Origin: Dendrocalamus latiflorus
Taxonomy: Eukaryota > Streptophyta > Magnoliopsida > Poales > Poaceae
Reading direction: 5' to 3'
Assembly: GCA_017311315.1 (NCBI GenBank)
Contig: CM029617.1
Span: 3,080,681 to 3,144,680, forward strand
Length of the DNA: 64,000 bases
Each line of letters starts with the position of its first letter. Within the stretch, counting starts at the first letter, position 1. Both the position numbers and the translations under genes were made by a program. Positions 46,225 through 57,722 of this stretch are shown here, in pieces. Below the pieces are notes generated by a model. It was not told the origin of the DNA. It worked only from the letters and a program-made list of their open reading frames with translations, and ran no database searches.

Positions 46225-46228
<4 letters not shown>

Positions 46229-46295
<67 letters not shown>
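46229..46295. repeat. (TC)n microsatellite, about 66 bp
   Basis: Uninterrupted CT dinucleotides. Frames reading SLSLSL or RERERE here are artefacts. Confidence 0.97.
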
Positions 46296-46298
<3 letters not shown>

Positions 46299-47084
46299 AG
46301 GTAGATGTTGCAGTGGCAACTCCCAGCATGCAGTGTACTATTCTTGGCAGGGCAAATGAAGCTGTACTGTGCCACTGACAGGGTGGTCCGCGGGGCATTG
46401 GCCGGAAAGACATGAGCTGGGCCTGGCTGAGTGACCTGGTGCTCAACTCAGAAAGTGCGAACTGGCAAAGCCAGGAAGGCTTGGAGGCTTTTGGCATGCG
46501 GGTTTCGCTATCCTTCATGGTTTGGTTTCTTTGCAGCTACAGATAGTTAGTTAGTCAAGACATTTGCTGGTGATTATTTTTTTTAATGTAACATGATAAG
46601 ACTTATTTCTCTCGTACTTAAAATTTAAGGTAGCAATAAAGCTCGAATTTGAGTGGATAGGTTGACAACCTTATGTGCCCACCACTGCACCCAAGAGAAT
46701 TCTCTTTGTCCATCGTTGTGTACCTGTTTATTTTTCCAAAAGGAAAACAAGATTCCATTGCTCCTGTCCTTTGTCTTCCTATTTTCTTTGGTATTTTTCT
46801 CTAAAAAGCATGCCTTTTTCTTATTACGCATGCCTTAAATGTGGCGCGCCCGCCATAGAGAATCCTGCACCCGAGCCGAACTTGTGGTAACAAATAAAAC
46901 GCGTGGCGGGCTGTAGGTACAAACCTGACAGGGCTGTTTGGTCGTGGTGGAGAGCACGTACAAACGGCATTTTCCTTTGTTTTTATGCAACTAATACTAA
47001 TTAATGACCACTACTTAGCCAATTAACCAACATTATGCACAGCCATTGAGGCAGGCAGCGTTAGTGGTATCTTGGATACAGATT

Positions 47085-47151
47085 CTAGGAACTGTCCACC
47101 AGGGCATATGCTTCCTCCATCTCAAGTTCTCTTTTGGCCTGAAACACTGAC
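47085..47151 (-). pseudogene. Possible terminal exon fragment
   Basis: On the minus strand a CTTTGCAG acceptor is followed by SVFQAKRELEMEEAYALVDS, one more Ser and a TAG at 47085-47087. The splice edge, charged helix-like sequence and clean stop look like the last exon of a plant gene. No upstream exon was found and the protein is not identified. Confidence 0.3.
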
Positions 47152-49284
47152 CTGCAAAGATAAAATATGATGCATCACTCATTGGTCCAAGCAGGCAACT
47201 GAACCTTTGATTAATATAACACAAAAACTCTGCAGCACCACTCAACCGTAGAACTGGTATTGTAGCAGAGGAAATGAATAATGTCTTTAATTTTTTTCTC
47301 GATTATTCGTTAATTATTTACTCCAATAGATATGAGAAGCTATAAAGATCAATGACCTAAATTCTGAAAATTAATGTGCTACAGTAATTTCATCCCATAG
47401 ACAGTAAATTCGGCACTATTTCAAAAATGAAAGTCTATAAAACTTTTGATCCGTAGATTCGAAAGATTTAAAACTTAAATCAAGACTAGATCATGACCAT
47501 AGAAACCTATCCAAACCAAAAATCTTAAAATAACTTAAGAGAATTGGGATATTATGGTTCATGAAACTCTGCTGCACTAAAATCAGGCCAAAATCTAACA
47601 TTGAGCTAACTCTCAAACTAAAGCTCCAATCACTTGAAATTTGATATGCACCTTCCCTAGAATGTAAGGAATCTATTCCAATCAACGACCAAGAAAATCA
47701 TTACCAAAGTTTTGACCTTTTTCGTAAAACAAGGAATAATAAAGTTTTTCAACACATTAACTCAGATTTCTCAGGTTGGAGAAATATTTTCAAGCATGAT
47801 TTTGCCATGATTATCCATAGAACAAAGAAAACGTGTCAACCATTCATTGAGAATTGGTTCAATAGTCTTGTTTAATTTTTTTTCTTTTCTTTTTTGTAAA
47901 TGTCCTTTGTATCTCCCTTTTCTTTAAAAAAATAATATTTATTTTCAGTAGGATTCTTTCCTATGTTTCAATTAAAAAGGGTCAAAACAAAAAAGGTGAA
48001 TATGACTTGTTTGTGGGTGAATGATGGCCAAGATGACTGTAAATATATTCTCACATGTCATAGCAAACTAGAACACAAAAGAAATTGAGGTAGAAATAGC
48101 TAGATCAAGAAATCACTCGGAAAGATCAAAAAGAACAAAAACTGGGTTTCTTCATGAACTTGCCATGTAAGTGGCTAGATGGGTGGAGATTGATTTTCAT
48201 ATGTTATTTTTCTCTCTTACGCGTTCTTAGCATAGCAAGATCAAGAAGGGGAGAGAGAGGAGAAAAACCAACCAACTAAATCAACATGAGAGAGATTCAT
48301 AGAGATAAATAAAGATTGATGTATTGCTACTTGAGGATGAAAATTTTATAGCCACTCCATCTGAAGGACAAGAGAGTGCACCACATTACTTAATTTCTCT
48401 CAAACCCTAACCCTAGAACTCATGAACACTTGATCTCAAGACATGATAGTTGGATGATTAACTACAAGTCTCCATCCCAAACTCGTTAAATAGATGGGCT
48501 AGCCAACCTTATCTAATCTTTAGTGGATACTATCAACTTAGCATATATGGGAAAACCTGATAACCCCACACATGGGTTTTTAACTCACACACTACACTTA
48601 TGCACGCTTTTCAAAACGCATAAACCCGAATCTGCTAAGTCCTTAGCCTTAATCTAACTTGATCTTCTCAGCTTCTTCTTGATCTAAAATTCTTTCCCAA
48701 GCGCCACGATTTTGCTCTAAGATAGTTTTCAGTATTTTAGTTAAATAACCAAAATAACCTTTTTGAACCCAGTCATCTCTTTCTATTACAAGCAATCGTC
48801 ATGCTTGCCGTATGTAGGTGCACCACTGCCTTGTCACGCATCGTAGGTCTCTCCCGTTTTGGGTCCATTGGACCACGCGTCACTTGGACCGACCAAGCCA
48901 CATGGTGCAACCCGTCGCTCGAACTTCCCTATCATGCTTGAGTTCATCTATGTCATCTGATATCCTTGATCGTTCTGAGCCTCGGCTCCTCCATTAATGT
49001 AGCTTCGATCCTCGCCGTTGATTATGGATGACTCCAAGCGACCCTGCATATCCAAAGACAAAAAAATTATTTTCAAGTACAAGTTCTTCACAACTTGTCT
49101 CACATTAGCAATAGCATATCTCATGTAACCTATAACCACTGACGTAGGTCACTAAATCATCTCATGACTTAAATTTTCCAAAATCATCCATTTCTACAAA
49201 ATGTCTAGAAAAATCTGCAAATGTACAAATTCTAAATTTTCACTCCTCCAAAATAACAATGGTTCATCGCAACAAAACCATAGA

Positions 49285-49289
49285 CCTTT
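49285..49289. repeat. Target-site duplication of the solo LTR, left
   Basis: CCTTT, repeated at 51668-51672. Confidence 0.8.
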
Positions 49290-49464
49290 TGTTAGACCAT
49301 GTGGATGGTCGTAGATTAAGATATGATGAATAATTGATATTTGATTTGCCTTGGATTTTGCATTTGTGAAAGACTTGGTCATTTGCTGTTGATGTCCTTG
49401 CTTTCGCGTGTGTTTTGCTCAGTTGCGTGTGATTACAGTCTTCATACACTCTTACGACCACGGC

Positions 49465-50300
49465 ATCAGAACACAGACAATCTTACGACCACAGCTACGA
49501 CCACAACAGCTGTCGACCACATTCAGCTTCCGACCACGGCATGCTATGACCACGTTCAGCTTATGACCATGGCATGCTACGACTACGTCTGGCTTCGACC
49601 ACGGCAGTACGACTTCGATCTTTCGACCACGGCAGGTAATCGTAGCTACACTACTCTATCATGGTTGTAGCTACAGTACTCGATAGTCGTAGACTTTCCT
49701 AGTCATTAGTTGAGGGCTTTCCAGTCGATAGTCATAAGTTTTGCAGACTGCGTTCATGGTCGTAGGTTGTGCATACTATGTTCATGGTCGTAGATTTAGT
49801 AGACTACCTTCATGGCCGTAGGTTTTGCAGACTGCCTTCATGATCGCAGTCTTGGCTATCTTGTCGATACTCGTAGACTTTACAGTCTAATGTTTTGCCT
49901 GCGGTAGTCAGAGGCTTAGCGATCGGTTATCATAGACTTCTCGGTTGGTACTCATAGTCCTTCATGGTCGATACGAGTGCTTCACTCATGTGATCATCGA
50001 GTACGTCAAGTACTCGGGTTGGGCCAGTGGTTGTCTGGTCGGTGAGCGGTGGCCATTGATGGATGGTCGTTGCTTGAGGTACTCGTAGTTGGAGGACTCG
50101 GTACTAGGTAGAAGTGGTTTCACGACCATGGCAAGTAGTCGGGTGTTGGAATGTTGTCTGTACATGTAGGTTTCAAGTACGTGCTGCAGCTGGCGATACT
50201 CGGTACAGTACTCGATAGTCGTCAGTTGCAGTGCAAGTGGTTTCCGAGTACTCTGTGATAGCGGTCGTATTGAGTGATCGTAGGGTCTTGTTCAAGTTAG
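49465..50300. repeat. Degenerate CGACCAC/GGTCGTAG repeats inside the solo LTR
   Basis: Short motifs such as TACGACCACGGCA and ATGGTCGTAGGTTTTGCAGA recur many times with variable spacing. A second array, CCGAGCGATCGGAACGA, lies at 51215-51330. Confidence 0.7.
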
Positions 50301-50946
50301 CGATGGTCATAAGTGTTTTGAGGCATGGTCATAAATGACCTGGGAGATGGTCGTAGGTGATTTGGATCTTGTCTGGGGATAGACAAGGATGTGTTTTGCT
50401 AATGTGTGATGATTACGGTCAAGTTGGGGAGAACTTATACCGGGAGATGGTTTCTTTGGTCTTTGCATATGAGGTGGGCATGGAGGCAGCAATGGGCAGT
50501 GACGAGGAGGACCGGGACTAAAAGGGGATAATCTGAGGTCCAGGTGGTCTGGATGTCACGCGAGGTGGTTGAGCTCATGCTAGAAGCACATGGAGATAAA
50601 GGTGGATGCTGCGTGGAGACGGTTACGGTCTGTGACAAGGAAGACCGGGACTAGGAGGGGGGTAATCTGAGGTCCAGGCGGTCAGGTGGTCACGCGAGGT
50701 GATCGGGCTCACGCAAGAGCACACGGTGATGGTGCACGATGAAGGTACAGGAGGGGATATCCTGGATGCTTTGTCGTGGGTGTCGTATGGAGTTGTGGAT
50801 GGAGTCCATGATCTGTACGAGTTGGGTAAAACCCATGTTATGAAGGGTTTCGGGTCCCTTGGTTTGAGGAAGAGATAGATTTCGTGTCTAGGTGAAACAG
50901 GACACAGTTTGAAGTGTTGGATGTAACACGACTTTGTGCGCTGGCC

Positions 50947-50953
50947 TATAAAA
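50947..50953 (+). promoter_or_regulatory. TATA box of the solo LTR
   Basis: TATAAAA in GGCCTATAAAAGCAGGG, placing an RNA start near 50980 inside the LTR. Confidence 0.55.
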
Positions 50954-51667
50954 GCAGGGAAAGTTATAGGTTAGTGTACGAGGTTTTAGGGCTTTGAAGA
51001 GAAGATTTTTAGGGGTGTCGTGAGGCGCTTTGTAGCCAAGATCTCGATGATGAAATAATAGATAAGTTTCCTTCATCTCCAACCACTTCCAGAGCATCGC
51101 TCCTTCCTCTCTGTATTGCGTGCTCTGTTTTTGTCTTCAGCGCATCTCGTCCAGGTGGTGGTTGAATGGCTAGGGACGTCAGGCAGAAGGAGGTCACGAC
51201 TACGTGCGTAGTGGTCGTGCCGAGCGATTGGAACAATCAGACTATTGATCCATTGTCATACCGAGCGATCGGAACGATCAGGTGGTCGATCTGAGATTGT
51301 ACCGAGCGATCGGAACGAGTGGGCGATCGATACGAGCACTCGTGAGTGAGCAGTCGTAAGCGAGTGTTCGGGACGAGCAATCATAAGCGAGCAGTTGTAT
51401 GCGAGCTGCCGTAACGAGCGATCAGAGTGATGTTCGGGGCAAGTGGTTGTATCAAGTGGTCGTACCGAGTCCACGTTCAAACAAGTAGCTGTAGTCGTTG
51501 TTTCAACATAGCTTCTTTGACCACGTACAAACTGGCAGTTGCGGTCGTTATTGACATTCGGTAATTCAGATTGCATTGTTTTTGTTTCTCTACGTGTGTT
51601 GTGATTTCAGGTGGTAAAAAGCGGAGACAACCATTCACCCCCTCTGATTATGCCATACGATCTTACA

Positions 51668-51672
51668 CCTTT
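51668..51672. repeat. Target-site duplication of the solo LTR, right
   Basis: CCTTT, identical to 49285-49289. Confidence 0.8.
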
Positions 51673-53411
51673 TCATATGGTCCTTCATCAACAGTCATAC
51701 ATCACTTTTGAATTTGTTTTGACTAATTCTTATTTCGTGTGCTAGGCATTATATATTTTAAAGACCAAAATTCATGTCCTTGACCTTGTCCAAGAACAAA
51801 ACAAATCCTCCCTTTAATAATGCCTTCAAAGTGTTTTGTTTAACAATAATTTACCACCTGCAAAGAATGAGATGGGAGATCGAGTCCTGATCTTCCCCGG
51901 TCCATGAAAGCCACAGCTATGCATTTTTATTGGAACAAATGGCGGAAATCACGGGTGAGCTGATGAGTACACCCATTGCGTTGGCACACTTGGCAATAAT
52001 TGTGTGTTGGGGTAGAGATGTTTGGCAATGGCTTTGTCAGTGCCCAGCGCGCACAAGCCAGCATCATCACAGGATATACATAGGTAAGGTCATGTAAAAA
52101 GTAATCGAATTCATGTGACGAGGAGGGAGGTGGAGTTCATGTGTGTTTGATCAAATGAAGGAATAGTTTATTAATTAGGAGAGGTCCCCAAAGGTAAAGC
52201 ATAATTAAGATTGTGGTGATTGAGATCATGCGTTTAAGAACGGTTGGAAACAACTCTCACTCTTGCCAAAAAAAACTCTCACAAGTTTAAACTAGCTTTT
52301 TAGAGGCCATTTGTGGTGACTGAGATCATGCGTTTAAGAACGGTTGGAAACAACTCTCACTCTCGCAAAAAAAAAAAACTCTTACAAGTTTAAACTAGCT
52401 TTTTAATTAGAGGCCATTAGCTTGAGTGCTTGGGATTACCTGTCGTCTAGTACTACATATGTAAGCAAAATAAACGAGTGTACATTGTAAGCAGTCTTGG
52501 AGAGTCCATGATCAACGGTGAGACAAGCTAGGATGGTCCTACCTCTAGAGTTCTTGATGAGACTGGAAGGAGTCAGAGGAATAATGAACCATGTCACATA
52601 CAAGTATTGGGTTTTGGTTAATTAACCCTATAGTCAGAAGCTAAGGATCGATGTATGTGTCATTTTGAATATAAAGGGCCTAGGTCGTAGATACATTGAC
52701 ACCAATGCCGGAAGCCCTACTGGCCTAGGCTTGGACCATGCATGCATGTGAACTATATTTCTCGGATATGTCCAGAAATCAGAACGGTACTTTCAGGCAA
52801 GTGTTCAGGTATCAATGAGTAAATGAACATATTCTTTGGTTTTTGGTTTCTTCAAAAATTAAAATAACTATAGTGATTTTTAAAGTGGATTCTTTAAAAA
52901 GCTTTCTGAGTTTAAAATCATATACGTCGTTTGCGTCAACGCCTTCACCGTTCGCTTCCGTCTCAAAAAAAACGTAGATAAAAATTATTAGTGACAGCCA
53001 AAAGTCATTAGTAAAATACAAAAAAATGCTGCAAATGCATATATCTGTAGTGATCATCTTCTCACAAATAAGCTGCACGTTCGGTGCTGAGACTGGAGAA
53101 ACGCTTCTTCAGAAGACAGATTAATTTGGTGTTGAACCCTAAGCTTGAAATTCATGTTACAGAATACATTAATTGAGCGACTGCATATGCTACCGTAGTA
53201 GGGCAAATGCATGCAGCTAGGGGAGTAATATGATGCATATAGGTCTTTTCTTTTTAGCTTCTAAAAAATCTGTCTTTTTATGTTGCAGTTTATGATTTTT
53301 GACTGCAGCTTATAACTTTTATCTATTCATAAGAGAGTACAGAGAGAGACTCGCATATAATTTTAATCGATATAAATAAAGTTGATGCAGTGTCTATTAC
53401 AATCAACTAGT
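51673..53411. other. Intergenic, no gene seen apart from a tandem duplication
   Basis: AT-rich. Only short frames without domains occur. It holds the 100-bp duplication listed at 52213. Confidence 0.45.
52213..52414. repeat. 100-bp tandem duplication with unequal A-runs
   Basis: GTGGTGATTGAGATCATGCG at 52213 recurs at 52313. Units end in TTTAGAGGCCATT and differ in the length of an internal A-run (8 versus 12 A). Confidence 0.9.
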
Positions 53412-53569
53412 AGACTCCGTCTTGAAAAAACACTCCGTTTTAAAGTTAGATACCGTAGAAAAGTAGTTTTTAGAATATAAAAATAAGAGGGACAAAAATT
53501 ATTTTTCGACATTTCTACGGTAATTAGATTTTAAACGGAGTGTCTTTTTAAAATAAGGTCTACAAGATA
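53412..53569. mobile_element. Small fold-back MITE
   Basis: About 60-bp diverged terminal inverted repeats: left AGACTCCGTCTTG...ACACTCCGTTTTAAAG...ACCGTAGAAA, right the reverse complement. The ACTCCGT wording recalls Stowaway ends. It seems nested in a larger inverted-repeat element (about 53250-53705). Confidence 0.5.
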
Positions 53570-55329
53570 ATTATAGTATACACTTTAGTGATTTTGTTTA
53601 TATCGACCAAAATAATATATAAATTTCTGTTACTCCGTATTTTTTCTCATAAATAATAAAAAAAAACTATAAATCATAATCGTAAGATATAAGTCGGAAC
53701 AAAAAGGTGTACAGATCCCTTTGATGGTTTTGGTGGTCCTCGTTGCTACTTCATCCGCCTAGCCTATCTGAATCGACGAGGCGTCTACCACTCGACGACG
53801 ATCAGCAACGTGGTGGTACGTCTATCTGCGCACACAAGTACAGCAACGTGGTGGTACACATGCTCTCCAGTCGACACGCACTTTGGGATAGGCAGTAAAG
53901 ATAAGAGGGAGAGGCACGAGACGAGGAATTTTCCCTTTTGATGGCCATTGGAGGACATCTTGCAGGCCTTGGAAGGAGAGAAAGCTGAGTGCATGCATGC
54001 ATGGCTAGCTAGCTGACAGGACAACGCCACAGCCAAAGCTACCCTTCTCTCTCTCTCTCTCTCTCAGTTCGCGTTGCAGATTTGCAGCACAAGAGAACAA
54101 GCACCACACCTCTACTTGACCTGGGAGCCGGGCCCCACCACATGCATTTGCAGTCAGCTCAGGTGGAAGTGGCTAGAGTAGTACCAGACCCTGTGAGACG
54201 AAAGTCTTCTGTTTGGCTTGGCCTGGCACCCAGCAGCACCAGAGAGCACGGACAGCTAACTAGGGCTGGCAATGGCAATGGCAATGGCAATGCACGGCTC
54301 CTGTACAGGATCTCATATATATATATATATACACGATATATGCACACATGGTCTTGTCATGAACAGGTATATTCTGTTCAAAGGATCATGCTTGCGCTTT
54401 CTGCTTGCAACTTTGTGCTACTCACACACTTGCAAAACCTTATTCAGCTAGTAGTACTGGTACAGCCATGGCCAATATTCGGCTGTCAAACAATTGCAGG
54501 CGTTATGGTTGTCTTACATATAGTTTTGAAATGCCTGCATCCATGGAGCAGTGGATGCAAATTTTTACTGAATCATAGACCGGTAATTAAGCACATCAAA
54601 AGCTGGATACACATGCATAAATTGAAGAGTGCTCATTCCAGTTGTGAAGGGAAATTGTATATGTACACCTCTGACTGCTAACCTTGCAAAAACTCATGTA
54701 CATATATGCAGCTGCTGCAGAGCTAGGCTGTTAGCTAGTGAAGAGAGATACTGCAAATTTCCCCCCAACAATCTGTAAGACGTTGAGTTAGACATGGAAT
54801 ACTGACGTTACAGCATGACATTCTGCACACTTATATTCTCCCTCTTTTCTTTTTAGGGGAATGTGATTTTTCAGTACGAGCTAGCTTTTAACGGCTTATA
54901 CCATACAATCACATTGTGCACAACACCACAACTGATGCGATCAGCTTCATTAAACTTTGCGTGCATGTATACATGCATCGTCTGGTTCTCTCTTTCCAAA
55001 TTCCAAAAGCTCCTGTTCCTGGAAAAGACGCTATGCCCCGGGTAGGATTAAAGAGATTAACATGGCAACATAAGATGAGAAAGCGGTGCGTTATAAACTA
55101 AGCGACTTACTTTGGAAGTATGCTGGTTATCAGTTACTACTTAAGAAAATGGGGGAAAATCACAAGAAATAACTGTCCCATAGATAAACAAAACTATAAT
55201 CGAGTTGATCAACATACATAAGACTGACACCATACATTTCCAGTGTTTTGCAAGAGCATTTGTTCCCATTCTTATTGGGGATGCACTGGAAAATTTCCTA
55301 TTTGTTGTGGTGGTGTTGTTGATGGTGCT

Positions 55330-55409
<80 letters not shown>

Positions 55410-56729
55410 ATCGGAGACACACCTTGTTCAGTGCATGGGTACATTCAAGGCAAAATAGCCAGTGATGCGCTGCTGATTCAAGCTTCTCATGTGTACAGAA
55501 GAACAAATGGAGGGCATGACGCGCGCACACATGCGTGAATTTACTGCGATGACTGGTTAGTATGAATCATCAAGGTACATATCACACGTGTAGACAAGCC
55601 ACATTGCATCATATATATCTAAAAATACGATAAATGTACGATATCGATATATGCATGTATATATGCCTTACCTTACAATTAACAAGGAGCTTTTGCTATT
55701 GTGAAGTAGTATTAGAGTAGCTGGTGCATTAAGTTTGTTTGTGTTTTATGTTAATTACCCTCTTAAACAACCATCTACGAACTAGAGAAGCACACATATA
55801 TATCATGCTCAATCGTCCTAGCTAAGAAGCACACATAAGAGAACAAGTTTGAAAGATATGATTGAGCTTCCCGGACACAGCACATATGCCTTTCTTCAAT
55901 TAAGCATGAAATTTGACAAGGAATATATGACTGCATATGATAAGAACAATTAATGGGAATACACTTAGTAGAAACTTCTGAGAGAACAAACTACTAGAAA
56001 CTGAAGCTTGCTATCCATTACACATGGCCATTTGTAGCAGAAATTTTAAATACGTGGCAGTTTTCCCGAAATGAATTAGATTAAATCCTTATACGTTTCA
56101 GTATAGTGACAGCCCCAGCAAAGAACTAATTAAATTACAAAAAACCGTCACAAAGAAATGTCTACATACACATCTACATACTTCCATCACCATAAAAGTA
56201 GAGAACAAAACCAAACAAATAAAAGCTATATATATGCAAAACACCTTTCGTGTGAATGAATGAATGCAAAGAGGAGAAGCAAAATTATCAGATCAATTCG
56301 ACTACTAGGCAACACAAACAAATATAACTAGTTAATTAGAGCGCGCCCCGTAAGAACCGATAGGAAATTCTTAGGAAAAGAAACAGCTAATAGAGAGTAT
56401 GAATGCTTTACGAATTTTTTGTTAGCCATTTCTATCAACTCAAGGGGAGACCAAACAATTAAGATTTTCAAGATAGGCATAGGCATGTAACAACAAGAAA
56501 AAGAGGGAAAAACAATGTTTTTGGTACCAAAAGGGAAAAAAGATGCGAAACCTCCCATAATGATCTGGATCAAGCTTGAACAAGAACATTAAACTTTTTT
56601 GAATCATCGATTCTACCCCTGCACAAACAATTTAAAACCAAGCAGATATGGACAGACAGACATAACATGAAATAATCAACATCTTCAAAAGACTATCGAT
56701 TTAAACATGAAAATTAAAGACAAGAGATC
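53570..56729. other. Intergenic, probable downstream part of the MIR160 transcript at the right
   Basis: Short frames (such as 54082-54681) show no domain. Microsatellites: TC at 54046-54064, four GGCAAT units at about 54267-54291, TA at 54317-54331. 55600-56730 is AT-rich, and its right part may belong to the primary miR160 transcript. Confidence 0.4.
55332..55407. repeat. Compound (GT)n(GA)n microsatellite
   Basis: About 29 bp of GT followed without a break by about 47 bp of GA. Confidence 0.96.
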
Positions 56730-56828
56730 ATGGTATGCATGCTTGGCTCCTTGCACGCCATCCACAGCATCCAATCCACCATGGATTAGGCTACATGTGT
56801 GGCATACAGGGAGCCAGGCACACACGAG
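56730..56828 (-). ncRNA. MIR160: MIR160 precursor hairpin
   Basis: The minus strand folds with the miR160 arm (56820-56800) 5' and the miR160* arm (56758-56738) 3'. About 41 nt of loop lie between, and they pair internally (CTAATCCA with TGGATTGG). The mature arm is identical to the conserved plant miR160 at all 21 positions, and the star matches the known form GCGTGCAAGGAGCCAAGC followed by ATG. miR160 is loaded into AGO1 and guides cleavage of ARF10/16/17-type auxin response factor mRNAs, limiting their activity in root, leaf and floral development. A minus-strand TATA box at 57092-57097 gives a likely promoter. Precursor ends are set by the extent of pairing. Confidence 0.97.
56800..56820 (-). 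ncRNA. MIR160: Mature miR160
   Basis: 21 nt on the minus strand, beginning TGCCTGGCTC and ending CTGTATGCCA, identical to the canonical family sequence with the 5' U favoured by AGO1. Confidence 0.97.
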
Positions 56829-57091
56829 CTGATCGATCGATCAAACCTTTCCTCCACAAGAATAAGCGGCCAGATATGTAGATACTGCAGGAAACCAAGA
56901 GAACAGGAAGGGGCGACATATGCATACTCTATCTAGAATTCTAGGGTAGGAATTGAAGGAGTAGAAAGAAAAGCAAATTGATCTTGGAGAGCACAAGACG
57001 AGGAGACCGGACTTGCTGAAGGTAAGGTTGGCTAAAGGAGTAGATAGAGAACAGTGGGTGGGCGTGGTACAAGCAAGGGAGCGAAGCTGGA

Positions 57092-57097
57092 TTTATA
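57092..57097 (-). promoter_or_regulatory. TATA box of the MIR160 primary transcript
   Basis: TATAAA on the minus strand (CCCCTCTATAAATCCAGC), 272 bp upstream of the mature miRNA, predicting a start near 57065. Confidence 0.6.
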
Positions 57098-57328
57098 GAG
57101 GGGGAAGGGATGGTGTTGCTTTGTGCCCTCTTCTTGTTGGTACTATTAGTCTACTACTACCCAACGGTTATTAATTCTTTTATTGTTTACTATAAGAGCA
57201 GAGAAAAAGATAAGGAAGAAAACATTACCATATACACGCATTATGTATTTAAGTATTTTGGATTTGGATGCATAGGAATTAAAGTGGGGAGGGTTTTGAT
57301 GGCACATAATTGCATTGTGCCAGTATTA

Positions 57329-57553
57329 GGCCCCGTTTGGCATGGCTCCACTTCACAAGTGGAGCTGTTTTTTTTTGACTTCACAAGTGGAGCCGGGTGA
57401 AGCTACTTTTTTCAGCTCCTTGGGTGGAGCTACTTTTGTCTCAGCAGGTTTTAAGGAACTCATTGAGTGGAGCTATTTTGTTTTACCCCGTTTGGCACAA
57501 AACAGCTCCAAACAGCTCCAAGGAGCTGGTGGTGGAGCTGTGCCAAACGGGCC
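57329..57553. mobile_element. Tourist-like (PIF/Harbinger) MITE upstream of MIR160
   Basis: 225 bp with terminal inverted repeats GGCCCCGTTTGGC and GCCAAACGGGCC, flanked by TTA on both sides (57326-57328 and 57554-57556). The 3-bp TTA duplication identifies PIF/Harbinger. The interior repeats GTGGAGC and CAGCTCC motifs in both orientations. It lies about 230 bp upstream of the MIR160 TATA box. Confidence 0.88.
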
Positions 57554-57556
57554 TTA

Positions 57557-57722
57557 GTTTGTTGGTGTACTATAAATTAATATTTATTGTTACGAGAGAG
57601 AGACGAGTAGGGCGAATGATACACCTGTGAGCCATGTCTTATCCCCGAAGCGAGACGGTAGCAAGAGAAGTGAAGAAGCCGCTTCAAAGAGCCTGGTGAA
57701 GCCAATATGAATAGGGCCTAAA
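57557..57722. mobile_element. MITE, family A copy 3 (partial)
   Basis: Phrases GTCTTATCCCCGAAGCGAGA and AGCAAGAGAAGTGAAGAA match copy 1 (CCTTATCTCCGGAGTGAGA, AGTAAGAGGAGTGAAAAA). Ends at AATAGGGCCTAA. It abuts the Tourist-like MITE, so the two are nested or adjacent. Confidence 0.55.

Larger units (their letters stand above)
45833..49284. other. Intergenic, mostly AT-rich
   Basis: 45871-46360 is a GC-richer patch whose frames run through the CT microsatellite. 46630-46900 has short overlapping frames. 47280-49280 is AT-rich with no frames above chance. One exon-like piece (47085-47151) is listed separately. No complete gene is seen. Confidence 0.45.
49290..51667 (+). mobile_element. Solo LTR, 2.4 kb
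   Basis: TGTTAGACCATG at the left and GATCTTACA at the right form short inverted ends (TGTTAGA/TCTTACA), flanked by CCTTT on both sides. No internal coding region or second LTR lies inside. A plus-strand TATAAAA at 50947-50953 and the end phrase AACCATTCACCCCCTCTG fit an LTR, probably of a Copia Sirevirus-like element. The body is made of degenerate GGTCGTAG/CGACCAC and GAGCGATCGGAACGA repeats. It probably arose by recombination between two LTRs. Confidence 0.75.

Noticed and set aside
45871..46518. 162-codon plus and 98-codon minus frames
   Set aside because: They run through the CT microsatellite (SLSLSL or RERERE), which keeps any frame open.
55141..55538. Frames with long Ser-Leu or Arg-Glu runs
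   Set aside because: Artefacts of the GT/GA microsatellite.
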